Shown here in pieces: positions 1 through 5,390 of a DNA stretch of 5,874 nt. A model generated the notes under the pieces. The model saw only the letters and a list, made by a program, of their open reading frames with translations. It was not told the origin of the DNA and made no database searches. The stretch covers positions 7,223 to 13,096 of the forward strand of contig FR895427.1 in assembly GCA_000435595.1 (NCBI GenBank), read 5' to 3'. Numbering within the stretch: position 1 is the stretch's first letter; each line of letters starts with the position of its first letter. The stretch is from Firmicutes bacterium CAG:882 (GTDB taxonomy: Bacteria > Bacillota > Clostridia > Lachnospirales > Lachnospiraceae). A program made the translations under genes and the position numbers.

Positions 1-72
1 TTGCGAAACACAATTTTACGATATACAGTTGTGCAAATTTAACAAATTCGCAAGCAGGTACTATGAAGCCGC

Positions 73-110
73 CGGTACTTAGGCAGTGTATTTTACTGCG
101 TTAGGTACCG
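73..110. repeat. Central hairpin of the palindromic element
   Basis: CGGTACTTAGGCAGT (73-87) pairs with 95-110, giving about 15 base pairs including two G-T pairs and one bulged base (100), around the loop GTATTTT (88-94). No T-run follows it on either strand, so it does not look like an intrinsic terminator. It is the apex of the larger fold at 1-194. Confidence 0.7.
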
Positions 111-158
111 TTGCGTGATTCATGTAGCGAAAGCGTGCCTGCGGTGAATTGTTAAATT

Positions 159-187
159 TGTACAACGTCCGCTTTAAATTATATAAT
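159..187 (+). promoter_or_regulatory. Candidate promoter reading out of the palindrome toward the hydrolase gene
   Basis: A perfect -10 hexamer TATAAT lies at 182-187, 17 bp downstream of TGTACA (159-164), which matches the TTGACA consensus at 4 of 6 positions. Transcription would begin near 194, leaving about 36 nt of leader before the ATG at 231. A second TATAAT at 207-212 has no convincing -35 and would start almost on the ribosome binding site. Both hexamers sit in AT-rich DNA where they can arise by chance, so this is a candidate only. Confidence 0.35.
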
Positions 188-217
188 TTCGCAATTACCT
201 AATTAATATAATCCGTG

Positions 218-224
218 AAAGGAG
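218..224 (+). promoter_or_regulatory. Shine-Dalgarno of the hydrolase gene
   Basis: AAAGGAG ends six bases before the ATG at 231. It is a strong, well-spaced ribosome binding site and supports that start codon over internal methionines. Confidence 0.8.
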
Positions 225-230
225 ATTACC

Positions 231-1196
231 ATGAATAAAAAGAAAAAACATCCTTTACTCCGCGCTGCCGGAATCGCCCTCGGATGTATGGCAGTGTATA
301 ATACCTATGAATATAAAAAAGCCACATCGGGCGATGCAAACCATCGTGAAGACTGCCGTGTATACACCGGACGCTTTGGAGATATATCATACAAGCATTA
401 CGGAAGCGGAACCCCTGTGCTCCTTATCCACTCATTAGACCCTGCCGCTAATATGTCTGAATGGATTCCGACGGCATTAGAGCTTTCAAAGAATAATTCG
501 GTATATGTTATCGACCTTCCGGGATGCGGCTTTTCAGATAAAAGCACAGTTAACTACTCTGTGTATATGTATGCCCTTGCGATAAATGACTTTATAAAAA
601 ACAGAATATGCAGAAGCCATGAGACAAGCGGTATTCATGCTGTTGCAAGTGCAGCATCAGCTCCTCTTCTTCTCAGTGCTGCAGTGCTCATGCCGAATCT
701 CTATTCCGCAATAAGCTTTATAAATCCAATCAATATGGAGAATGCATACTGCAATCCATCCACTAATCCATACATTGTTAAAGGACTTCGCGCCGTGTAC
801 AATACACCTGTCATAGGCTCATTTATATACAATACACAGTATAACCGCAAAGCCATCCACGATGCATTGTCAAGAATACCGGGACTTAAAGTTGAAGAGA
901 AAGAAAAACTTACAGATTCAATGTACGAAGCAGCCCACACAGGCGGATACTACGGCAGATTTCTCTATTCAAGCATACATGGAAATCTGTTAAACGTGGA
1001 TATAAAGCGCATGCTTGACAAGCTCAGTACACCTCTGCTCATTGTAAGCGGAAGTGACAATAAGCCTGCAAAGAAGTCTTTATCCACATTTGACCGTGAA
1101 AATGAAAATATATCCACAATAATACTTGAAGATATCAACACGCCTCAATATGAATGTCCTAAGAAGCTTGCCGATATCCTCAATAAAAGTTTTTAA
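231..1196 (+). CDS. Membrane-anchored alpha/beta-hydrolase-fold protein, probably with a degenerate active site
   Basis: A 321-residue protein. The N-terminus is lysine-rich (KKKK at 3-6) and followed by a short hydrophobic stretch (about 9-24), which suggests a membrane anchor or uncleaved signal. The core looks like an alpha/beta hydrolase: PVLLIHSL (62-69) at the oxyanion-hole strand, VIDLPGCGFSD (93-103) after the next strand, a nucleophile-elbow region VASAASAP (138-145), INPIN (164-168), and LIVSGSDN (270-277) with the expected acidic Asp at 276. Relative to the usual GxSxG, the nucleophile position reads Ala141, and the usual C-terminal His position appears to be Asn303 in INTPQYECP; S140 or S143 could still serve. 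Start choice is supported by AAAGGAG at 218-224, six bases before the ATG. The gene converges on rsmG and has no obvious partner. Substrate and role are unknown. Confidence 0.85.
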   Translation: MNKKKKHPLLRAAGIALGCMAVYNTYEYKKATSGDANHREDCRVYTGRFGDISYKHYGSGTPVLLIHSLDPAANMSEWIPTALELSKNNSVYVIDLPGCGFSDKSTVNYSVYMYALAINDFIKNRICRSHETSGIHAVASAASAPLLLSAAVLMPNLYSAISFINPINMENAYCNPSTNPYIVKGLRAVYNTPVIGSFIYNTQYNRKAIHDALSRIPGLKVEEKEKLTDSMYEAAHTGGYYGRFLYSSIHGNLLNVDIKRMLDKLSTPLLIVSGSDNKPAKKSLSTFDRENENISTIILEDINTPQYECPKKLADILNKSF

Positions 1197-1215
1197 TCTT
1201 TTAATTTAATTATGC

Positions 1216-1243
1216 AGCCTGATTTCACGATAAAGGCTCTTTT
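1216..1243 (+). terminator. Weak candidate terminator for the hydrolase gene
   Basis: AGCCT (1216-1220) and AGGCT (1234-1238) can form a 5-bp stem with a 13-nt loop, followed by CTTTTG. It lies 20 bases after the hydrolase stop and overlaps the 3' end of rsmG. The stem is short and the loop long, so termination efficiency is doubtful. On the minus strand no T-run follows the same stem. Confidence 0.25.
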
Positions 1244-1938
1244 GACGGCAGTCCCGCTTTCCTCGGATATTTTTTGGAAGTTGCTGCCGTCTTTTTTATT
1301 ACAACAAATGTCCTGTCAATATCCGTGTCCGGAAGAGTGAACTTGTGAACATCGGTAATCTCGCCGCCTAAGAGCTTTACCGCCCTCTCACCTGCATTAA
1401 GTTCGTCCTCAATCTGACCTGCCTTGTATGCTATAAACACGCCGCCGACTTTGACATAAGGCAGACAGTACTCGCTGAGTGTTGAAAGGTTAGCCACAGC
1501 TCGCGATACACACACATCGAACTGCTCGCGATATTCCTTATTCTTAGCATAATCCTCAGCTCTTCCATGAAGTGTCTCGATATTCTGAAGCTCATTAACC
1601 TTGATAACCTCATCTAAGAACTTGATTCTCTTGTTGAGTGAATCAAGGAGCGTAAGCTTCACCTCAGGATACATTATCTTGAGCGGAATACCCGGAAAAC
1701 CGGCACCGGTACCTATATCCACAACCTTATCGGTATTTTTAAAGGAATATACACAATTAACAGCAAGACTGTCCACAAAATGTTTAATTACGACCTCTTC
1801 GTACTCCGTAATGCCCGTGAGATTCATAAATTCATTCCACTCGCATAAAATTTTGTGAAAACCGTCAAGCTGCATGCATTGGCGTTCACTTGGGGTATAT
1901 CCTATTTTTTCTAAGTTGTCTTTTAAAAAATCCGACAT
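1225..1938 (-). CDS. rsmG: 16S rRNA (guanine-N7)-methyltransferase RsmG (GidB)
   Basis: A 237-residue protein, close to the usual length of Firmicutes RsmG. Known of the family: it transfers a methyl group from S-adenosylmethionine to N7 of G527 (E. coli numbering) in 16S rRNA of the 30S subunit; loss gives low-level streptomycin resistance. Visible motifs are NLTGI (39-43), the SAM-binding glycine-rich loop VVDIGTGAGFPGIPL (72-86), the acidic end of the following strand (LLDS, 97-100), HGRAED (124-129), SRAVANL (145-151), and the basic C-terminal signature KKYPRKAGLPSKEPL (222-236). The start is decided by a strong Shine-Dalgarno that overlaps the mnmG stop, with only nine bases between the two coding regions. 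It is the last gene of the mnmE-mnmG-rsmG run and converges with the hydrolase gene. Confidence 0.97.
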   Translation of the reverse strand: MSDFLKDNLEKIGYTPSERQCMQLDGFHKILCEWNEFMNLTGITEYEEVVIKHFVDSLAVNCVYSFKNTDKVVDIGTGAGFPGIPLKIMYPEVKLTLLDSLNKRIKFLDEVIKVNELQNIETLHGRAEDYAKNKEYREQFDVCVSRAVANLSTLSEYCLPYVKVGGVFIAYKAGQIEDELNAGERAVKLLGGEITDVHKFTLPDTDIDRTFVVIKKTAATSKKYPRKAGLPSKEPLS

Positions 1939-1941
1939 CTG

Positions 1942-1949
1942 CTCCTCCT
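1942..1949 (-). promoter_or_regulatory. Shine-Dalgarno of rsmG overlapping the mnmG stop codon
   Basis: On the minus strand AGGAGGAG runs from 1949 down to 1942, three bases before the rsmG ATG, and it shares bases with the mnmG TAG (1948-1950). The arrangement implies translational coupling: ribosomes finishing mnmG are delivered to the rsmG start. Confidence 0.85.
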
Positions 1950-3828
1950 ATTTTCTCGCCTCCAAATATACAAGCAGCACAGTGATATCCGCCGGGGAAA
2001 CGCCAGATATTCTTGATGCCTGCCCGATAGAACGTGGTCTGAAGTTCTTAAGCTTCTGTCTTGCCTCAAGGCGCAGACTTCCAACCTCATCGTAATCAAT
2101 ATCATCAGGTATCAGCTTCTTCTCAAGCTTCTTAAAATGCTCCACCTGTCTTAACTCTCTCTCTATATAGCCCTGATATTTAATGTTAATGTTCACCTGC
2201 TCGACCACATCCCAAGGAATCGGCTTTCTGTCCTTGTCAAGCTCCGCAATGGAATCATAGTCAAGCTCAGGTCTTTTTATAAGGTCTGCAAGCGATATTC
2301 CGTTGTTGAGTGCCGCACTGTTATGCTTTGCAAGGAATTCCGACACTTCATTGGTTCCGCCTATCATAACCGTGCTCAATCTCTTAACCTCTGCATCTAT
2401 CGCTCTTCTCTTTTCCTCAACCTTCTCATATCTCTCATCAGATATAAGCCCGATATCGTGTCCCTTAGAGGAAAGCCTTAAATCCGCATTATCCTGTCTT
2501 AAAAGAAGCCTGTACTCAGCTCTTGAAGTCATCATTCGGTATGGCTCCGTGCTCTCCTTGGTCACAAGGTCATCAATAAGCACGCCGATATATGCCTCAG
2601 AACGGTCAAGAATAAGTGGCTCCCTGCCAAGCAGCTTCATTGCCGCATTTATTCCGGCAATAAGTCCCTGTACTGCTGCTTCCTCATATCCTGAACTTCC
2701 GTTAATCTGTCCTCCCGAAAAAAGACCATGTACATTCTTGAATTCAAGAGAAGCCTTAAGCTCCACCGCATTAATACAGTCATACTCAATCGCATACGCA
2801 TTGCGGACAATCTTCACATTCTCAAGCCCCGGAACCGTGCGGTACATTGCATACTGTACATCCTCCGGAAGCGAGCTAGACATACCTCCAAGATACATTT
2901 CATTCGTATAATTTCCCTCAGGCTCAACGAATACCTGATGTCTGTCCTTATCGGCAAATCTGACCACTTTATCCTCTATAGAAGGACAGTAACGTGGTCC
3001 GGTTCCCTCTATTTTTCCTGAATACAGCGGTGAGCGGTCGAGATTGTCCCTTATAATTTTATGAGTTTTCTCGTTAGTATATGTAAGGTAACATGAAGCC
3101 TGCTCCTTCTGAATATCATCAGGATTGGTTGTAAACGAAAAAGGAACTATATGCTCATCACCAAACTGCTCTTCCATCTTTGAAAAATCAATCGAGCGTC
3201 TGTCAACCCTGGCAGGTGTGCCCGTCTTAAAGCGTCTTACCTCGATTCCAAGCCTCTTAAGTGCATCCGTCAGATGATTGGCTGCCTGAAGTCCGTTAGG
3301 TCCTGTATAGCTGCTCACATCGCCGTATATGCATCTTGCCTTGAGATATGTTCCCGTACACAGCACAACCGCACGACAATGGTACACTGCCCCCGAATAT
3401 GTCTTCACTCCCGTTATGTTCTTTTCATCATCCGTCAAAATATCAGCAACCTCTGCCTGACGTATGGTAAGATGCTCGGTATTCTCAAGCGTCCTTCTCA
3501 TCTCCCTGCTGTACTCGGACTTGTCCGCCTGTGCGCGCAGAGAATGTACGGCAGGTCCCTTGGAGCTGTTAAGCATCTTAGACTGTATAAATGTCTTGTC
3601 TATATTCTTTCCCATCTCTCCGCCGAGTGCATCCAGCTCCCTTACAAGATGCCCCTTAGAGCTTCCGCCGATATTAGGATTACAAGGCATGAGAGCTATG
3701 CTCTCGACACTCACCGTGAACATAATTGTCTCAAGCCCGAGTCTTGCACATGCAAGTGCCGCCTCACAGCCGGCGTGTCCCGCTCCAACAACAACGACAT
3801 CATAATTTTCTTCAAGATAATTTTCCAT
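1948..3828 (-). CDS. mnmG: tRNA uridine-5-carboxymethylaminomethyl modification enzyme MnmG (GidA)
   Basis: A 626-residue FAD-dependent protein of typical length. With MnmE it installs the (carboxymethyl)aminomethyl group at C5 of the wobble uridine (U34) of tRNAs reading split codon boxes, using methylenetetrahydrofolate, FAD/NADH and GTP. Visible: N-terminal dinucleotide-binding motif VVVVGAGHAGCEAA (11-24), CNPNIGGSSKGH (49-60), GPAVHSLRAQADK (91-103), KTGTPARVDRRSIDF (201-215), the conserved cysteine motif CPSIEDK (Cys281), the second FAD-contacting segment GGQINGSSGYEEAAVQG (372-388), TSRAEYRLLLRQDNADLRL (434-452), and the C-terminal tRNA/MnmE-binding helical domain with YQGYIERE (551-558) and the SIGQASRISGVSPADI region (600-615). 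All key motifs look intact. The gene begins 36 bases after mnmE ends; no good Shine-Dalgarno precedes its ATG, but no alternative in-frame start is available before an upstream stop. Confidence 0.98.
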   Translation of the reverse strand: MENYLEENYDVVVVGAGHAGCEAALACARLGLETIMFTVSVESIALMPCNPNIGGSSKGHLVRELDALGGEMGKNIDKTFIQSKMLNSSKGPAVHSLRAQADKSEYSREMRRTLENTEHLTIRQAEVADILTDDEKNITGVKTYSGAVYHCRAVVLCTGTYLKARCIYGDVSSYTGPNGLQAANHLTDALKRLGIEVRRFKTGTPARVDRRSIDFSKMEEQFGDEHIVPFSFTTNPDDIQKEQASCYLTYTNEKTHKIIRDNLDRSPLYSGKIEGTGPRYCPSIEDKVVRFADKDRHQVFVEPEGNYTNEMYLGGMSSSLPEDVQYAMYRTVPGLENVKIVRNAYAIEYDCINAVELKASLEFKNVHGLFSGGQINGSSGYEEAAVQGLIAGINAAMKLLGREPLILDRSEAYIGVLIDDLVTKESTEPYRMMTSRAEYRLLLRQDNADLRLSSKGHDIGLISDERYEKVEEKRRAIDAEVKRLSTVMIGGTNEVSEFLAKHNSAALNNGISLADLIKRPELDYDSIAELDKDRKPIPWDVVEQVNINIKYQGYIERELRQVEHFKKLEKKLIPDDIDYDEVGSLRLEARQKLKNFRPRSIGQASRISGVSPADITVLLVYLEARK

Positions 3829-3864
3829 TTTAATTATAGCGCAATCAACCGCGCCGCCTCTCTA

Positions 3865-5250
3865 TTATTTTCCCATACAGAACTTGCTGAAAATTTCGTT
3901 AACAAGGTCTTCCTCAACAGCCTCGCCCGTAATCTTACCAAGCTCTTCATAAGCATTCATAAGATCTATTGTAAGCAGATCCTCAGGCATCTGAAGATTT
4001 ATTCCGTCTTTTACAAGCAGCAGACTCTCTTTCGCCTGATTCAATGCATCCTTCTGTCTTACTCTCGTTATCATTACTTCATCATTATATGATATATTGC
4101 CACCCATGAACATATCCACAATTTTTTTCTCAAGCTCATCAAGCCCTGACTGCTCTCTTGCCGATATGCTTATAACAGGACAGTCGATGAATCTTCTTAT
4201 GTCCTCCGCCGTTGTTCTTGTCTCAAGATCCGACTTGTTTAAAAGCACAATAACATTGCCGCTTGTTCCCTCGTTTATCATTGAGATAATATCCATGTCA
4301 TTGTCATCAAGATTTGTCGAGCTGTCCACAACATATATTATAAGGTCAGCTTCCTTTGCAAATTTTCTCGACTTATCCACACCAAGCTTTTCCACAATAT
4401 CCTCAGTCTGTCTTATACCCGCCGTATCAATGAGCTTAAGTATAATTCCATGGAGGTTAATCTGTTCCTCAAGCGTATCTCTCGTAGTGCCGGCAATGTC
4501 AGTAACTATGGCTCTTTCCTCGCCTAATAAGGTGTTCAGAAGACTTGATTTTCCGGCGTTGGGCTTGCCAAGAATTACCGTCCTCACACCCTCTGTGAAC
4601 AGCTTTCCGTTATCCACACTTATCAACAACTTATCCACACTATTTATCCACTTATCCACATAACCGGTAAGTTTATCCCCAAAGTTATCCAGGCTTATAT
4701 GCTCCGGATCATCAAGTGCTGCCTCTATATATGCTATATTATATATCATCTCATCTCTCAGTGACTTAATAGCTGTGGATAACTTTCCGCTCAGCATATT
4801 TACGGAATTTTTAAGAGCATACCCGTTCCTGGCATTAATAATATCTATAACCGCTTCCGCCTGAGCTAAATCTATCCTTCCGTTTAAAAAGGCTCTCTTG
4901 GTAAATTCGCCGGGTTCTGCTGCTCTGGCACCGTTCTTTATCACAAGCTCTAACACTCTTCGCGTTACATAAGAGCCTCCGTGACAGTCAATCTCAACCA
5001 CATTTTCCCTCGTGTATGTATGAGGTGCCTTCATTACAAGCACCAGCGCCTCATCCACAAGCTCGTCACCATCATATATATGTCCGTAATGAGCCGTATG
5101 GCTCTTTGTTTCCGATAATTTTTTTTTATTTTTTCCCCTGAATACGGCATCAGCAACGGCAAACGCATTCTCACCGCTGATACGCACAATTCCAATACCT
5201 GCATTGCCCATTCCCGTGGCAATGGCAGCAATCGTCTCACGACTCTCCAT
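3865..5250 (-). CDS. mnmE: tRNA-modification GTPase MnmE (TrmE/ThdF)
   Basis: A 461-residue GTPase, normal length, partner of MnmG in cytosolic tRNA U34 modification. Domains in order: N-terminal folate-binding/dimerisation domain (about 1-118, with ETIAAIATGMGNAGIGIVRISG at its start and EIDCHGG at 87-92), a helical domain (about 119-218 and 385-461), and an inserted G domain. G motifs: G1 GKPNAGKS (228-235), G2 DIAGTTRD (251-258), G3 DTAG (275-278), G4 NKSD (338-341), G5 SAR (363-365). The C-terminal FCMGK carries the conserved catalytic-site cysteine (Cys458). AAGGAG five bases before the ATG fixes the start. The gene is separated from jag by a terminator, so it probably has its own promoter and heads the mnmE-mnmG-rsmG unit. 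Two oddities: helical-domain residues 191-218 are a fourfold seven-residue repeat coinciding with DnaA boxes, and codons 40-45 contain A-runs of six and nine. Confidence 0.98.
   Translation of the reverse strand: MESRETIAAIATGMGNAGIGIVRISGENAFAVADAVFRGKNKKKLSETKSHTAHYGHIYDGDELVDEALVLVMKAPHTYTRENVVEIDCHGGSYVTRRVLELVIKNGARAAEPGEFTKRAFLNGRIDLAQAEAVIDIINARNGYALKNSVNMLSGKLSTAIKSLRDEMIYNIAYIEAALDDPEHISLDNFGDKLTGYVDKWINSVDKLLISVDNGKLFTEGVRTVILGKPNAGKSSLLNTLLGEERAIVTDIAGTTRDTLEEQINLHGIILKLIDTAGIRQTEDIVEKLGVDKSRKFAKEADLIIYVVDSSTNLDDNDMDIISMINEGTSGNVIVLLNKSDLETRTTAEDIRRFIDCPVISISAREQSGLDELEKKIVDMFMGGNISYNDEVMITRVRQKDALNQAKESLLLVKDGINLQMPEDLLTIDLMNAYEELGKITGEAVEEDLVNEIFSKFCMGK
4373..4381 (+). promoter_or_regulatory. 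Isolated perfect DnaA box in mnmE
   Basis: TTATCCACA, in the G-domain coding part of mnmE, about 230 bp from the main cluster and in the same orientation. A one-mismatch copy TTTTCCACA follows at 4388-4396. Confidence 0.5.
4604..4687 (-). repeat. Tandem 21-bp / seven-residue repeat in the mnmE coding sequence
   Basis: Four consecutive seven-residue units can be read in MnmE: GDKLTGY (191-197), VDKWINS (198-204), VDKLLIS (205-211) and VDNGKLF (212-218). Each starts with Gly/Val-Asp-Lys/Asn, written as GTGGATAA-like DNA. The period fits an amphipathic helix just before the G domain. The units are imperfect outside the first three residues. Confidence 0.65.
4610..4693 (+). promoter_or_regulatory. 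DnaA-box cluster inside mnmE, 21-bp period
   Basis: Perfect TTATCCACA boxes lie at 4610-4618, 4631-4639 and 4652-4660, and TTATCCCCA at 4673-4681, all in the same direction and spaced exactly 21 bp (two helical turns). Between them are TTATCAACA (4620-4628), TTATCCACT (4644-4652) and TTATCCAGG (4685-4693). TTATCCACA is the consensus high-affinity site of the replication initiator DnaA. Near dnaA/oriC, as this gene block usually is, the cluster could titrate or load DnaA (inference). The alternative is a tandem coding repeat in MnmE that happens to spell the box. Confidence 0.7.
4774..4782 (-). promoter_or_regulatory. Inverted perfect DnaA box in mnmE
   Basis: TGTGGATAA on the plus strand, that is TTATCCACA on the minus strand, about 80 bp beyond the main cluster and facing it. 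It brings the total of perfect boxes between 4373 and 4782 to five. Confidence 0.5.
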
Positions 5251-5255
5251 ACATT

Positions 5256-5261
5256 CTCCTT
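5256..5261 (-). promoter_or_regulatory. Shine-Dalgarno of mnmE
   Basis: AAGGAG on the minus strand ends five bases before the ATG at 5250, a well-spaced site that supports the chosen start. Confidence 0.8.
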
Positions 5262-5262
5262 T

Positions 5263-5287
5263 ATGAAAGCTGAAAATATACTTTCAT
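5263..5287 (-). other. Small hairpin in the mnmE leader
   Basis: ATGAAAG (5263-5269) and CTTTCAT (5281-5287) are perfect inverted repeats of 7 bp with an 11-nt AT-rich loop, ending just before the mnmE Shine-Dalgarno. In the mnmE transcript this stem could sit immediately upstream of the ribosome binding site; alternatively the symmetry could be an operator. The stem is short and AT-rich, so function is uncertain. Confidence 0.35.
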
Positions 5288-5315
5288 CTTTTTACAACAA
5301 AATCATTCCGAAAAG

Positions 5316-5353
5316 TAAAAAGATGTGTACATATTCGCATACGCACACATCTT
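5316..5353 (-). terminator. Intrinsic terminator downstream of jag
   Basis: Read on the minus strand, AAGATGTGTGCGTAT (5353-5339) pairs with 5334-5320 over 15 consecutive positions, including two G-T wobble pairs, closed by the GNRA-type tetraloop GCGA. A T-run of five (overlapping the stem base) then A, C and four more Ts follows. It lies about 40 bases after the jag stop and points away from it. It should end the jag-side transcript before mnmE; on the plus strand there is no T-run. Confidence 0.88.
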
Positions 5354-5390
5354 GATAATAAGTTACTTTTAAATTTAATGCAAGATTAAA

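Larger units (their letters stand above)
1..194. repeat. Large nested imperfect palindrome with terminal inverted repeats (MITE-like or structured-RNA element)
   Basis: Seen in sequence: almost the whole stretch folds on itself around a centre near position 91. Outer ends: TTGCGAAA (1-8) is the exact reverse complement of 187-194. Middle arms: 29-49 pairs with 146-165 (TTGTGCAAATTTAACAA against its complement, one G-T pair and one bulge), continued by 54-61 with 135-142. Inner arms: 63-67 with 119-123, and a central hairpin of 73-87 with 95-110 around a 7-nt loop. The spacers between outer and middle arms are 20 and 21 nt, so the symmetry looks real rather than accidental. No open reading frame of note lies inside. 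A short non-autonomous transposable element or a dispersed structured repeat is the most likely identity (inference). The left boundary may lie outside the window, so target-site duplication cannot be tested. Confidence 0.75.

Noticed and set aside
73..110. The central hairpin of the palindrome as an intrinsic terminator
   Set aside because: Neither side is followed by a T-run, and the hairpin is embedded in a much larger symmetric structure.
1..194. A CRISPR array or tRNA gene
   Set aside because: There is no regularly spaced direct repeat and no cloverleaf with TTC-loop and acceptor features. The complementarity is a single nested palindrome.
1..230. A riboswitch or T-box leader for the hydrolase gene
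   Set aside because: No recognisable T-box motif, terminator/antiterminator pair or known aptamer core was found. The strict two-fold symmetry fits a palindromic repeat better.
2303..2911. A 202-codon plus-strand open frame antisense to mnmG
   Set aside because: The Ser/Leu-rich composition is that of a reverse-complement frame of a conserved gene. MnmG motifs occupy the other strand.
3274..4092. A 272-codon plus-strand open frame spanning the mnmG start and mnmE end
   Set aside because: It is antisense to two well-supported genes, its translation is rich in Cys, His and Arg as expected of an antisense shadow, and no ribosome binding site or known domain was seen.
4097..4663. A 188-codon plus-strand open frame antisense to mnmE
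   Set aside because: It overlaps the intact GTPase domain of mnmE, and its low-complexity Ser/Leu/Ile composition is typical of an antisense shadow.
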